Source: Tritrichomonas musculus
Taxonomy: Eukaryota > Parabasalia > Tritrichomonadida > Tritrichomonadidae
NCBI GenBank assembly: GCA_039105265.1
Contig: JAPFFF010000027.1
Location: forward strand, 1,922,001 to 1,986,000
Reading direction: 5' to 3'
Length of the DNA stretch: 64,000 nucleotides
This document shows positions 41,219-51,065 of the stretch, piece after piece (positions within the stretch are counted from its first letter, which is position 1; each line of letters starts with the position of its first letter). The notes beneath the pieces were generated by a model that made no database searches, was not told where the DNA came from, and worked only from the letters and a program-made list of their open reading frames with translations. Position numbers and translations under genes: made by a program.

Positions 41219-44200
41219 TTAAACAACATCATTTAATCGATCAATCAATTTATTTTTCATAAAGAAAGACAAATTTTTTTGTAATCGATTCATATCCAAT
41301 CCGCATTTAATATATAATGCAAGCAAAGTATCTCTATCAACATTCACTTTAGGACTATTAGTGCCATTATCTTCATTTCCTTTTAATTCATCTTGGTCTG
41401 CTAATTGAGAATTAATTGTTGAAACAAGCTCGTCTATTTGCTTGAAGTCTGATTCGCTGAATTCAGGATTTTTTTGATGAATAATAACAGTAATAATTTT
41501 GGTATTTATCATATCAATCAACTTTTTCTCATCTTCAATGAATAGCTCGTTTTCATCAAAGAAAGACAATTTGTCAACAGCATGTTTTGTTTTTTCCGAC
41601 AAATAAAGACGGACATTCTTAAAAGTCGAATTAATATCAAATGACAACGACTTTTTGCTTTGCTTATTTTTACTTGATATGAAGAACGGTAAAGTTATAA
41701 ATACATTTACGCAAATAAGCGAATTATAATCAATGTCGTACAGGTAACTTTTATCTTTCAATTCTTTTCCTTTTACGGTTAGTTGGATACTTTCAACATC
41801 ACATTTCTGATGATTTGCTACAAATTTTTTAATTTCATGAATAGTTAAAGTTGGTGAAAATTCATGCTTTTTGTTCTTTCCATTTGGAAATAAAAATTGA
41901 TATATTTGATTTGGCATCTCAACTTTAATTTGGGGATTAGAAATCAAAATCAGCAACTTTGACTCTTTCATTACTTTTTCTTTCTTCATGAAAACAAAAT
42001 CGCAATTAAAAAGATTTGATGCTTCAATTTTGGCATCTTTTACTGTAGCAGTTTTCGGCATTTGAATTTCATATCGTTCGCCATTGGAAACGATAAGTTG
42101 TATTAAAAGAGAATCAGTTGGTTGAATTGAAATCAAGCTACAGTTTGGGATACTTGATAATGGCATTGTTAATCGTGATAACGGTTTCTTATTAATAGTT
42201 AAAATGAAATCATCTCCTTCTCCTAATGTTAATTTATTTAAGTTAATCATATTGTAATTGAAGTTGCTTAAAATTTTGAAATTAGCTCTATCGCCAACTA
42301 TGCTTAAATAATCAAGATTAGGAACATTCATACTTCGATCAATTATTATCTTTTTAATAACATCTTTGGCAGTTTCAACAGTATCATTTTCATCAAATAA
42401 TATTTGTCTAATTGAATTGGATGGAAATGTAAAGAAATGAATGATCTTCTTTATTTCAAAAACTCTAATTTCATTTCTATTTCCAATTGGTTCCGAATAT
42501 TCATAAGCCAGCTCATAATTAGATTCTGATCTTGGAGATGTTGAGGCACTTTGAAATTCACGATTTGAACTCAAATTTAAGTTAAATTGACAATCAGATT
42601 TCGAACTTTCTGTCAAATTTATTAAATTATTGGAATTTGAGCTTGAAATTGCATTTGGATTAGGGTTGAGATCAAATTTAGCCTCCGATCTAGAATTCTT
42701 TCCGATAATAATTGGAGAACCTGGCTTGATGTTTGGAGCTGGTAAATTTGGTGGTGGACTGATTTGAAAATATGGTTCAGTACTAGATATTTTTTGTGGT
42801 TTTGGTTGTAAATTTGAATCTGGAGAACTTGGATTTGATCTAGCTGATGAGGGCTGGGGTGAAAGAGAAGAGGAAGATAATGCGTTTTTCTTTCGAAAGA
42901 AAAGGAAGAAATTAAAATCTAATTTTTGTCTTAATGTTGAGTAAATGTTGAACATTATTGTGTTGGATTGGAAAGACTCAACAATTATTTCACCAGTTGT
43001 TAATTTAAATTTGTAATCAGGTGTAAAAGTGACTTCAATGATTTCATTGCCAATGTTTAAAAGTGACAGCTTTTGCTGATCGTCGAGAAGTTTTCCTTTG
43101 AATTTTAATTGCACTTCATGTTGTAAAAATGCTCTTAAATCGCTTTTAACATCTGCAACTGTTTTTGAATAATCATAAGGCTTGGAAACATTTCTTTTAG
43201 GAGTCATAAAACGATATTTAATTGGAGGAGGTGGAACAAATTCTACGATAAATGGAATGTATGATTTATAATGAACCAAGAACATTTCATTTATAAGGAC
43301 TCCTGAAGAAACAGAATTATTACTAGTAATGCTGGAATTATTATTTGGTGCAGTTATTTCTTGTATGTCACCATAATTATTGGCATTATTATTGGCTGGA
43401 TCATAATAAATATTGTTTTTGTTATTATTTTTGTGAGAGTTATAAAAGAAATTTCGATTGTTGTTATTATTACTACTGCTATTTTCAGAAGTATTTGATA
43501 CGTCTGGTATTGCTACAGTAGTTGTTTCTGCTGCTGTCGTTGAAGATTGACTGTTAACTTCAGTTGATTTGGGCTTAAAATCGTATTTCAAAGTAATACT
43601 ATTGTATGGAACCCCTAATTCTTTCGCTAATTGAATTTTTGCATCACGAACAGTTGAATGGACAGTGAAAGTAATTTCTTTTTCTTTGTCTGATGGGTTT
43701 TCTGAATCATCAGAATTTCCATTGGTATTACTTGGTGTAACCATCTTGAATGTATATTTAAGAGGTAACTTTTCAGCTGATAGAATCGGTTGGAAATCAT
43801 TTTTAAAGGATTGAATTTGAGGTATTTGGCGAACTATTGAAAAAATAGCTTTATATGTTAAATAATAATCGTTCATAAATTTGTAATCAGATTTTGGAGC
43901 AATTTTTTCGATTTTTAACTTTGTAAAGGCGTCCTTATATATGCTTACAAAATCAACAGGTTCTGGTATTCCAATTTTATTATTACTTTTATCTTGCCGA
44001 TAATTAGCATCATTACTTTCGCTGTTATTTGATTGGAATTTGTTTGAGCTCATTTCTGGTGTGAAAAAGTCAATCAAAAGTTGTTGAGCCGCAATTAATT
44101 CTGGGTTTGCATGAAGATTTTTATCTGTGATTGACTCCAGTTTTTTAATATATTTATCAATTTTTTGTCTTATCTGATGAATAAAAGAATAAGCAAACTC

Positions 44201-44374
44201 GGTAAAAAAATTGTTCTGAAGATCATTTAAATATTCCATATTTTCATTTAAAAATCGATTAATAATTTCACCTTTTTGTAATAAGTCGTCGGTAGTTACC
44301 ATTTTATATAAACAAGAATCCAACGTTGAAACAAATCGAGGGATGCGTTGATCAATATTTGCATTCTGTAGCAT
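41219..44374 (-). CDS. Protein of multiple ubiquitin-like domains
   Basis: 1051 residues. At least five segments have the ubiquitin-like strand-helix-strand pattern with a conserved 'V-DAK' or 'VKSDLRAF' helix: FTVHSTVRDAKIQLAKELGV (about residue 230), YDYSKTVADVKSDLRAFL (about 395), DENDTVETAKDVIKKII, PKTATVKDAKIEASNLF, and TIHEIKKFVANHQKCDVESIQLTVKGKELKD near residue 880, the last including a clear 'LTVKGKELKD' like ubiquitin's LIFAGKQLED. Asn-rich and Ser/Pro-rich linkers lie between. The N-terminal 180 residues are helical and lack the fold; the C-terminus has a helical LLALYIKCGLDMNRLQKNL element resembling a UBA-like or helix pair. No diglycine terminus, so it is not a polyubiquitin precursor but perhaps a scaffold. 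Family name unknown. Confidence 0.8.
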   Translation of the reverse strand: MLQNANIDQRIPRFVSTLDSCLYKMVTTDDLLQKGEIINRFLNENMEYLNDLQNNFFTEFAYSFIHQIRQKIDKYIKKLESITDKNLHANPELIAAQQLLIDFFTPEMSSNKFQSNNSESNDANYRQDKSNNKIGIPEPVDFVSIYKDAFTKLKIEKIAPKSDYKFMNDYYLTYKAIFSIVRQIPQIQSFKNDFQPILSAEKLPLKYTFKMVTPSNTNGNSDDSENPSDKEKEITFTVHSTVRDAKIQLAKELGVPYNSITLKYDFKPKSTEVNSQSSTTAAETTTVAIPDVSNTSENSSSNNNNNRNFFYNSHKNNNKNNIYYDPANNNANNYGDIQEITAPNNNSSITSNNSVSSGVLINEMFLVHYKSYIPFIVEFVPPPPIKYRFMTPKRNVSKPYDYSKTVADVKSDLRAFLQHEVQLKFKGKLLDDQQKLSLLNIGNEIIEVTFTPDYKFKLTTGEIIVESFQSNTIMFNIYSTLRQKLDFNFFLFFRKKNALSSSSLSPQPSSARSNPSSPDSNLQPKPQKISSTEPYFQISPPPNLPAPNIKPGSPIIIGKNSRSEAKFDLNPNPNAISSSNSNNLINLTESSKSDCQFNLNLSSNREFQSASTSPRSESNYELAYEYSEPIGNRNEIRVFEIKKIIHFFTFPSNSIRQILFDENDTVETAKDVIKKIIIDRSMNVPNLDYLSIVGDRANFKILSNFNYNMINLNKLTLGEGDDFILTINKKPLSRLTMPLSSIPNCSLISIQPTDSLLIQLIVSNGERYEIQMPKTATVKDAKIEASNLFNCDFVFMKKEKVMKESKLLILISNPQIKVEMPNQIYQFLFPNGKNKKHEFSPTLTIHEIKKFVANHQKCDVESIQLTVKGKELKDKSYLYDIDYNSLICVNVFITLPFFISSKNKQSKKSLSFDINSTFKNVRLYLSEKTKHAVDKLSFFDENELFIEDEKKLIDMINTKIITVIIHQKNPEFSESDFKQIDELVSTINSQLADQDELKGNEDNGTNSPKVNVDRDTLLALYIKCGLDMNRLQKNLSFFMKNKLIDRLNDVV

Positions 44375-44894
44375 GTAGCAAAAGTATACAAGGTCTCGCC
44401 GGAAGGAGCGAATCCTTTGACGGAAATCAGATATTATTTTCGAATTCGTTGGATTTTTATGACAATGAAAAATTGAAAGCTATTTTTGTGATGAAAGTTA
44501 ATCACTTTTTCCATGCATCTTAGAATTTTTTGAATTGAATATATATTTGTGAGTTAATAAAATATACCTACAAATAATATATTAGAAAATTGTTGAATCC
44601 TTAGTTGTTGATCCAATATTTAAAATAAAATGGTAGTTTAAAAATTGTAAATTTTTTTCTTTTCAAAAGTGGTTATTCAATTTATTAAAATTAGTGTATC
44701 TTTTAATTTAAAAAATATATTATATTTTGATATTTATAAATATTGAAAATTGTTAAATTATATAATATTATTAAAAATATAAATAAAAAATAAGATAAAA
44801 ATATCTAGCAAATCGATAATTATTCCATTTATTATGAAATGAATATTTATTTGGTCATCGGCTATTCAAAGTATTATATTATATTTATCACGAA
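44375..44894. other. Divergent promoter region
   Basis: About 520 bases between the multi-UBL gene (minus) and the hydrolase-like gene (plus). AT-rich; no initiator-like word close to either ATG and no other feature seen. Confidence 0.4.
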
Positions 44895-46040
44895 ATGACG
44901 GATGACCCTAAAGCAGACCCAAAGTATGTTTCAGTAACATTTGCTCTTCCTCCTCCTATCCAACAATTCTTAGTTATTCCTTCACCACCATGTCCATTAG
45001 AATGGATCAAAGATTTCACCCACGAAATTCTTGAAAATGCTCTCATTAAAGGAGATATCTCAACTTTTTATAATATGTGGTCAGACGAATCTAAAACTTG
45101 TATGACATTTGTTCAATTTGGAAGAACTCTTGCTCATAATTATCAAACTTATGGCAAATTTACACGTATTGGCAAAGTTGGAGAGCCGCAAAAAATGAAA
45201 AATGATTTTTGGTTTATGCGTGTTCAACTTTTTGTTGAAGATATTGAATTTTTTGCATTAATTTCCATAAGCGAAGACAAAAGGCTTGGTGATTTTAGCT
45301 TTGGAAGATGCTGTATTTATCACACTCCAGATTATATCAATAATTCTAGATTTGACCGTATTGTTCTCAATAAAGAGAATCCATGTATCGTATTTTCAAA
45401 ACCAGCCAATGTTACTGGCCAATTTCCAACAGCCCTTTTCATTCACAGTGTTGCAGGAAAAGACGTTAATTTACGTATGGGATTCTGTTTTCCTCTTCTT
45501 GATTATGAGTTTCTTCCATCAAACGGTATTGGCTTTTTAAGATGCGACTTTTCTGAATCAATGATAGAAACAAGTGATCCCATCATTGCAATGACGTCAA
45601 AATTAATGGAAGCAGCTTTAATGAACGATGATTCATCTAAAATATTTCTAATCCTTCACAGCTATGCTGCAAATTATTTGAATGCTATTCTCAAAAAGTT
45701 TCCAGATATTGTATCAGGTGTTATCTTAGTTAATCCTTGCTGGAATGCACCACCAGGATCTCCATTAACCACGATGACTGTTGAGCAGCTTCCAAAAGAT
45801 ATGCCAATGCTCGCTCTTGGTGGAGGCTATGACCAAGTTAATCCTCCTGGTGAATTTGCTAATTGGGAATCTGCAATGAAAAAAGTTGGTGGCGAATCTT
45901 ACATTTATGATTCATGTGACTATTTCCTCTTGGCCTGCCCACAAAAGCCAATTCCACAAGAATATTCCATTTTTGAAAGGCATGTTAGCGATGTTCCACT
46001 AAGAAAAATGGCACAATTTATCAAAGCTCATTCAAAGTAA
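44895..46040 (+). CDS. DUF3887-like plus alpha/beta-hydrolase protein, divergent active site
   Basis: 381 residues. The first 140 residues (ALIKGDISTFYNMW through a GKFTRIGK turn and paired strands) match the DUF3887/NTF2-like fold found before bacterial alpha/beta hydrolases. Residues 165-375 follow the hydrolase pattern: strand TALFIHSVAG, nucleophile-elbow region FLILHSYAANYL with Ser near residue 255, DMPMLALGGGYDQVNPP with the expected Asp, and a C-terminal helix. The nucleophile context is HSYAA, not GxSxG, and the C-terminal His loop reads CDYFLLACP, with no His, where relatives have NHLF. The catalytic triad therefore looks incomplete, so it may be a non-enzymatic or altered member. 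No signal peptide seen. Confidence 0.8.
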   Translation: MTDDPKADPKYVSVTFALPPPIQQFLVIPSPPCPLEWIKDFTHEILENALIKGDISTFYNMWSDESKTCMTFVQFGRTLAHNYQTYGKFTRIGKVGEPQKMKNDFWFMRVQLFVEDIEFFALISISEDKRLGDFSFGRCCIYHTPDYINNSRFDRIVLNKENPCIVFSKPANVTGQFPTALFIHSVAGKDVNLRMGFCFPLLDYEFLPSNGIGFLRCDFSESMIETSDPIIAMTSKLMEAALMNDDSSKIFLILHSYAANYLNAILKKFPDIVSGVILVNPCWNAPPGSPLTTMTVEQLPKDMPMLALGGGYDQVNPPGEFANWESAMKKVGGESYIYDSCDYFLLACPQKPIPQEYSIFERHVSDVPLRKMAQFIKAHSK

Positions 46041-46245
46041 TGATTTTTAGTAGTTTCTTATTATTATTATTATTATTGAATAAACATCAATAAATAGCTA
46101 TTTATTCTTTCGAGGAAAAAAAAAAAAAAAAATACAAAAATTAATATTTGGCTGATTTGATTGAATATTCTAATATTTTTATTCTTTGCTTTTTTTGGAA
46201 TTAATAAAATCAAAACAGAAAGAGAAATTCAAAATTAATAAAATT

Positions 46246-48765
46246 CTACAATAATCCGACTGATTCATTAATAACTCCGCCATTATTACTTTGAGAGAAT
46301 AATCTCATTAAAACCTCATTCCCGGATTTTTCTGCATACTTCTGTGCTGTATTTGCAGATCTATCTTGAATATCTTTATGAATATTTGGTGTGTTTAGAA
46401 GTAAGCTCACAATATCAGCTGATTCATTTTTAGTAGCAATTATTAAAGGAGTTTGTGATTCAGTATTTACCGCATTTACATCAATTTTAGGAAAGCTTAA
46501 CAAAAGTTCAACTACATTTGTATAGCCATTCATAACAGCAAGATGTAATGGAGTGCAAGATAACTTATCTCTTGCATTAATATTTAAAGCATTTGACTTT
46601 CCAGTACAAGAGAGAGAAAAATCTTCAAATTGGTCAAATAATACTTTAACAACTTCGGAGTGTCCATATTGACACGCCAAATGTAAAGGAGTTGAGAAAT
46701 TAACTGTAAATTGATTGATATCGAATTTCTTTTTGTTCTTTTTACTGACTTTTTTATAATCTTCATCATCGACAAAATTACTGTAACTATTTTTAACTTT
46801 TCCGAAAGATGAAGATGAACTTGTTTTTGTTGATAATGGAATTCTAGAGTTTTCTTCCAATAAAATTGTAACGATATCAGAATATCCTTTCATTGAGGCA
46901 TAATGAAGTGCATTCATTTTAATTTTATTTTGTTCATTAAAAACAACAGATCCTGCTCGTTCCAAAATCATTTTGATGATTGTTTTGTATCCAAATTGAG
47001 CAGCATATAAAAATGGTGTCATTCCATCAGTTGTTGATTTAAATAAATCTTTATCAGGTTGTTCTGTTAATAGATTTGCTGCTTCAATACTTCCATATAT
47101 GCAAGCATAATGAAGTGGAGTTAATTGGTTTTTGGTCATAATTGTGTTCAATTGATATCTTTTTACTATTTTGCTTTTGTTCATTTTATCTTCAAATGAA
47201 ATGTAGTATGGATCTTCTTCTTCTGGAAGAGTAATGTCAATTCCTGCATCAAAGCAAGAAAGAAGAACTTTAATGTTGTTTGATCTGACACTTTGATATA
47301 ATGAGCTTTGAACTTCATTATTAAACTCATTTTGGAGCCACTGATACATATCATAACGGTGATGAAGGGCTGCAACAGCAAGGCAGCCGTGGTAATTAAC
47401 AAATCCTTCTGTCAATTGATTGTTTTGATATTGAAAGCTGGGATTTTTGCTTTTGTTATTCAATATTTCAATAATAGATGATGAACCACCAGCAACAGCA
47501 AAATCTGTCACTTTTTGAGTAGGAATCTTATCTTTTATATTATCATTATGGAAGTATTTAGCGTCGAACAAAGATAAAAGCTGATTAAAGCATTGTGTAA
47601 TACCGTGATAAGCGCAAAATTGAAGAAGTGTTGGTTGTGTGTTTTGCATTATAGGACATTGAGCAAATATTGAAGGTTCAATTATGGTTTCTAAGGGATT
47701 TTCATTTTCCTTATTATTTGTATTGCCAACAATAGGATCAAGCCTCTTCATATTTTCTATGTTATCACTAATATTCATATCCAGATTAATTCGAGGAGCA
47801 TTATCATTTTCGTCATTTTCTTTGTTAGTATCAGGAATTGATTTACCTAAATTTTCTATCTTTTGAAGAATATTTTCTGGAATTTCTTTTTTAACGAGGA
47901 GAGAATAAGCGATAGAGTCAGGATGATATCCGATTTCAATTTCATGGTGTAGTAATTGGTAGTCATTTTTCTGATATTCTGGTAATTTATTAAAAAATTC
48001 AATTAATAGTGGATGGATAATCTTTCGAATTCGACTTCTGTTGGTAGAGTAACTCAGGTTGTTTTGGTAATAATCGTACAGATTTGAGAAGAGTTGATGA
48101 TCATTTTCATCGATTTCTTTAGCAAAAAATGCAAAAAGGAAAAGAATAAGATTCAAAAATTCAGGATATGAATTAAGCAAATTACGAATATTCTTACATA
48201 TATCAATAGCCAGAAGGCTTCCATTCTTTATGCAATAATGAACAAATCGAAGATGTCCCCAACGAAATATTGGAAAATAATTTGATTCAGGGAGGGGTGA
48301 AAAAACATTTTGTAAAAATGATGTTTTAACAATAACTGAGATACTAGGAGAATTTGAATTAGCTTCTATTTCATTTTCACCAAATAAGCAAAGAGATTTA
48401 TATAGCTCAGCCAGTAATTCACAATTGTGAGGACGATATGTTGCAGCAAGAAATATATTATTAATAAAAATATCTGCTGATTTTCGGTCTTTAATATAAT
48501 CGCGTTTTAATATAGCTGATGCATCGTTTAAACTTTGAGGAGTTAAATTAAATAATAATTCTTGTAGACGTATTGAATATTCGGCATCTTTTACATAATC
48601 TGGAAATTGAATTTTCCATTGTTGGATTTTATCTTGGGGTGATGCATGTGGACTGCTTTCTTGACTTCCCATTTTTATATGAAAATTTCGGATACGATAA
48701 AAACCGAAATCACCGCTAAATGAATAAACGTGATTTATTTCATAAATTCGGGTCAAATTGGGCAT
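46246..48765 (-). CDS. Ankyrin-repeat protein, DUF3447-like trichomonad type
   Basis: 839 residues with a long helical N-terminus (about 50-340) and ankyrin repeats in two clusters. The second cluster (about residue 530 to the end) has clear repeats: LTPLHYACIYGSIEAANLL, MTPFLYAAQFGYKTIIKMIL, MNALHYASMKGYSDIVTILL, STPLHLACQYGHSEVVKVLF, CTPLHLAVMNGYTNVVELLL, QTPLIIATKNESADIVSLLL. Earlier repeats near residue 370-520 are degenerate, including a YHGCLAVAALHHRYDMYQW segment. A Glu/Asn-rich loop interrupts near 650. The first 31 residues may be untranslated: a second ATG (48672, MGSQESSP) starts just before the region similar to trichomonad ankyrin proteins. Ankyrin proteins act as interaction scaffolds; target unknown. 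Confidence 0.92.
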   Translation of the reverse strand: MPNLTRIYEINHVYSFSGDFGFYRIRNFHIKMGSQESSPHASPQDKIQQWKIQFPDYVKDAEYSIRLQELLFNLTPQSLNDASAILKRDYIKDRKSADIFINNIFLAATYRPHNCELLAELYKSLCLFGENEIEANSNSPSISVIVKTSFLQNVFSPLPESNYFPIFRWGHLRFVHYCIKNGSLLAIDICKNIRNLLNSYPEFLNLILFLFAFFAKEIDENDHQLFSNLYDYYQNNLSYSTNRSRIRKIIHPLLIEFFNKLPEYQKNDYQLLHHEIEIGYHPDSIAYSLLVKKEIPENILQKIENLGKSIPDTNKENDENDNAPRINLDMNISDNIENMKRLDPIVGNTNNKENENPLETIIEPSIFAQCPIMQNTQPTLLQFCAYHGITQCFNQLLSLFDAKYFHNDNIKDKIPTQKVTDFAVAGGSSSIIEILNNKSKNPSFQYQNNQLTEGFVNYHGCLAVAALHHRYDMYQWLQNEFNNEVQSSLYQSVRSNNIKVLLSCFDAGIDITLPEEEDPYYISFEDKMNKSKIVKRYQLNTIMTKNQLTPLHYACIYGSIEAANLLTEQPDKDLFKSTTDGMTPFLYAAQFGYKTIIKMILERAGSVVFNEQNKIKMNALHYASMKGYSDIVTILLEENSRIPLSTKTSSSSSFGKVKNSYSNFVDDEDYKKVSKKNKKKFDINQFTVNFSTPLHLACQYGHSEVVKVLFDQFEDFSLSCTGKSNALNINARDKLSCTPLHLAVMNGYTNVVELLLSFPKIDVNAVNTESQTPLIIATKNESADIVSLLLNTPNIHKDIQDRSANTAQKYAEKSGNEVLMRLFSQSNNGGVINESVGLL

Positions 48766-49214
48766 TAATGAATTAATTTATTTATTTACAAGATTTTAAT
48801 TATAATCAGAAATAGAATTATTTTATGAAATTCATAGTTCATCATCACAAAAAAAAAGTATTTGTCCAGTTATTTGTTTGAATTTTAATTATTTTTTCTG
48901 AGAGCAAAAATCTAGGTTAAATAAAAAATAATAAATTTTGCAAATTTATTTAAACATTTCATGAAATTCTTTCCTTAATTTTGTTATAAACCAAAGCAAA
49001 AAATTATAGTTTGTTAAAATTTTGGTAGATAATTCCTATTGCAGGTTCTTCCAATTTTATTATGAAATATACTACAAATAATTTAATAAGGATAAAAATG
49101 AAAGTGCAAAATAATTTCTTTACCAACAAATAAAGGCTTTATTTCAATTTATTTATTTGTTTTATAAATTACATTAAATAAATAAAATGATGTTGATTAA
49201 TTTAATAATAAGTA
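48766..49214. other. Intergenic spacer
   Basis: AT-rich sequence with no feature seen between two minus-strand genes. Confidence 0.5.
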
Positions 49215-51065
49215 TTAAGCATCTATATCCTGCTCTTCTCTCTGCGAGTCTTTGTCTTGATTTTCGTTGAAAAATATTCTTAATCCAGAAACATTATCAG
49301 AAAACTTTTGTTCAGCATGAAAATCTTGATTTTTAACATGAACTTTAAACTTTCTTCCAGGAGTTCTATTGCCATCTTCTTTATATACTGGAACAATAGA
49401 GCATTCATTATCTAAAAGTCTGTTCTTTGGAGTGTTTGGAACTGAGTAAGATATAGGTTTTGTGTTAGCGATCGAATTAGAACGTTTTGAATGGCGTGGA
49501 GTATGAGAACGATATTTTGAAGTTGAATGTATAGGCGAGTCTTGTTCAAAACGATCATGGTGATTGTGGCTATAATTGACATTATCATTTTTATTACTAT
49601 GATGTGAAAAGTTCCTTACCGTTATGACTATAGGCCTATCAATGTTGCCATTAACTTTAATTTTGAGTTTTCTTGGTGAAGAACTACTTTCACTTACTGA
49701 CTCACTTCGACGATGGCTACTTCTTCTTCTGTCAGCTTGTGTTTCAACTTCTCTTTGATCTCTTATTTTTGGCGAACCTTTCTTTTTTTGGCTTGTTGAT
49801 TTTCTTGTATTAGAATCTGGTTGAATATCGATATCTCTTGTTTCATAATTTCGCTTTTTATTTTTGTAGTCATTAAAGTTAGGATCTGGTGTAATATCTA
49901 TATTATTCGAATTAAAATGTCGTTTATTATTTGTTGGACTTGATTGTGAGTATATGGAAATTGTTTCTATTGTTCTATTTATATTTTTCTTTTTTGTTTC
50001 TGAATTAATTGAATTGGACTTTTTTTCAAATGAAGATGGGCTTCCATCATTTCTTGTTTCAATTAAATTCGAGTTATTTTCATTTGGATTTTGAACTATA
50101 TCGGCATCTCTTGTGGTAACCTTTACTTTTTGGGTATCTCTTTCATTTGATTGAATTTCTTTTTTGGTTTTTGGGTATATATCAACAGGATTTTGATCGA
50201 TCGATCTATTTAATTGAGGGTTTATCGATTCTGTTTGTGTTTTATCATCTTTTTTAACTATTTTTTCTATCTTTGGTTTTTCTCCTCTTCTTCTGTTTTG
50301 TCGTTCAATAATACTCTTTCTTAAAGGAAATTTTTGATCTAAACGAATTTTTAATGCGGCAAGTTGCGTTATTAAGCATGTTTCATCAATGTTATAATTG
50401 TTTTCTTTGATATCTTCAGGGGTAACATAAACAGGAATTTGGAGTTTCTCCATTGCATTATTTGCCATAGTTATATTTGCATCATGATCATCTAAGTTAA
50501 GCTTTTCGTAGTTAATTTCATCAGGAAAATATTGATGTAACAATGCACAAATTGCTAAATCGTATGGTTTAAAATTTTCTTGAACATTAGGATGCTTATT
50601 AATTTTTTCTGTTGCCCAGGTGATTAATTTAATTGAGTTTCTACTTTCCATATCATTTTGCAAGTCTGGATTTTGATCATTAATTTTGACTTCACGTACA
50701 GCAGGATCAACTGAATAATTTAAAATGAGCATCCATATTAAATATAAGGTCTGTTTTACATTTTTATCATAGATGTCTTTTCCACTTAAAGTATCGCCTA
50801 GCTCTATTCCATTATCTTTAAACATTTGAATGGCTTTGTTGCATTTTTCAACTTTTTGAGGTAGAGCTATTGACTTTCTATGATACCTGGTTCCTGCCTT
50901 TGTTTTGGTGAGAATTTCAGCTAATTCAATAAGAGCTGTTCCATCTGATAAATCTGTTGTTATATCTTCAACTTTACATGTTTTAACATCTTTCAATTTA
51001 TCGGCAACCCATTTGGAATAAACTTTGATTTGGATCTTGGTTTTTGCATCAATTTCTTCATTCAT
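49215..51065 (-). CDS. Tandem calponin-homology (CH) domain actin-binding protein
   Basis: 616 residues. The N-terminal actin-binding domain has CH1 (about residues 10-125: KVYSKWVADKLKDV, DLSDGTALIELAEIL, VEKCNKAIQMFKDNGIEL, KDIYDKNVKQTLYLIWMLI) and CH2 (about 140-250: SIKLITWATEKINKH, DLAICALLHQYFPDEINYEKL, ITMANNAMEKLQI, PEDI). This order is that of alpha-actinin, fimbrin and filamin ABDs. There are no spectrin repeats or EF hands: the rest is a disordered Asn/Ser/Arg/Lys-rich tail with DxDIxPDxN repeats (DIDITPDPN, DIDIQPDSN) and RS stretches (RRRSSHRRSES). Probably crosslinks or tethers actin through the tail; trichomonads have many CH proteins, and the precise class is not evident. Confidence 0.92.
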   Translation of the reverse strand: MNEEIDAKTKIQIKVYSKWVADKLKDVKTCKVEDITTDLSDGTALIELAEILTKTKAGTRYHRKSIALPQKVEKCNKAIQMFKDNGIELGDTLSGKDIYDKNVKQTLYLIWMLILNYSVDPAVREVKINDQNPDLQNDMESRNSIKLITWATEKINKHPNVQENFKPYDLAICALLHQYFPDEINYEKLNLDDHDANITMANNAMEKLQIPVYVTPEDIKENNYNIDETCLITQLAALKIRLDQKFPLRKSIIERQNRRRGEKPKIEKIVKKDDKTQTESINPQLNRSIDQNPVDIYPKTKKEIQSNERDTQKVKVTTRDADIVQNPNENNSNLIETRNDGSPSSFEKKSNSINSETKKKNINRTIETISIYSQSSPTNNKRHFNSNNIDITPDPNFNDYKNKKRNYETRDIDIQPDSNTRKSTSQKKKGSPKIRDQREVETQADRRRSSHRRSESVSESSSSPRKLKIKVNGNIDRPIVITVRNFSHHSNKNDNVNYSHNHHDRFEQDSPIHSTSKYRSHTPRHSKRSNSIANTKPISYSVPNTPKNRLLDNECSIVPVYKEDGNRTPGRKFKVHVKNQDFHAEQKFSDNVSGLRIFFNENQDKDSQREEQDIDA

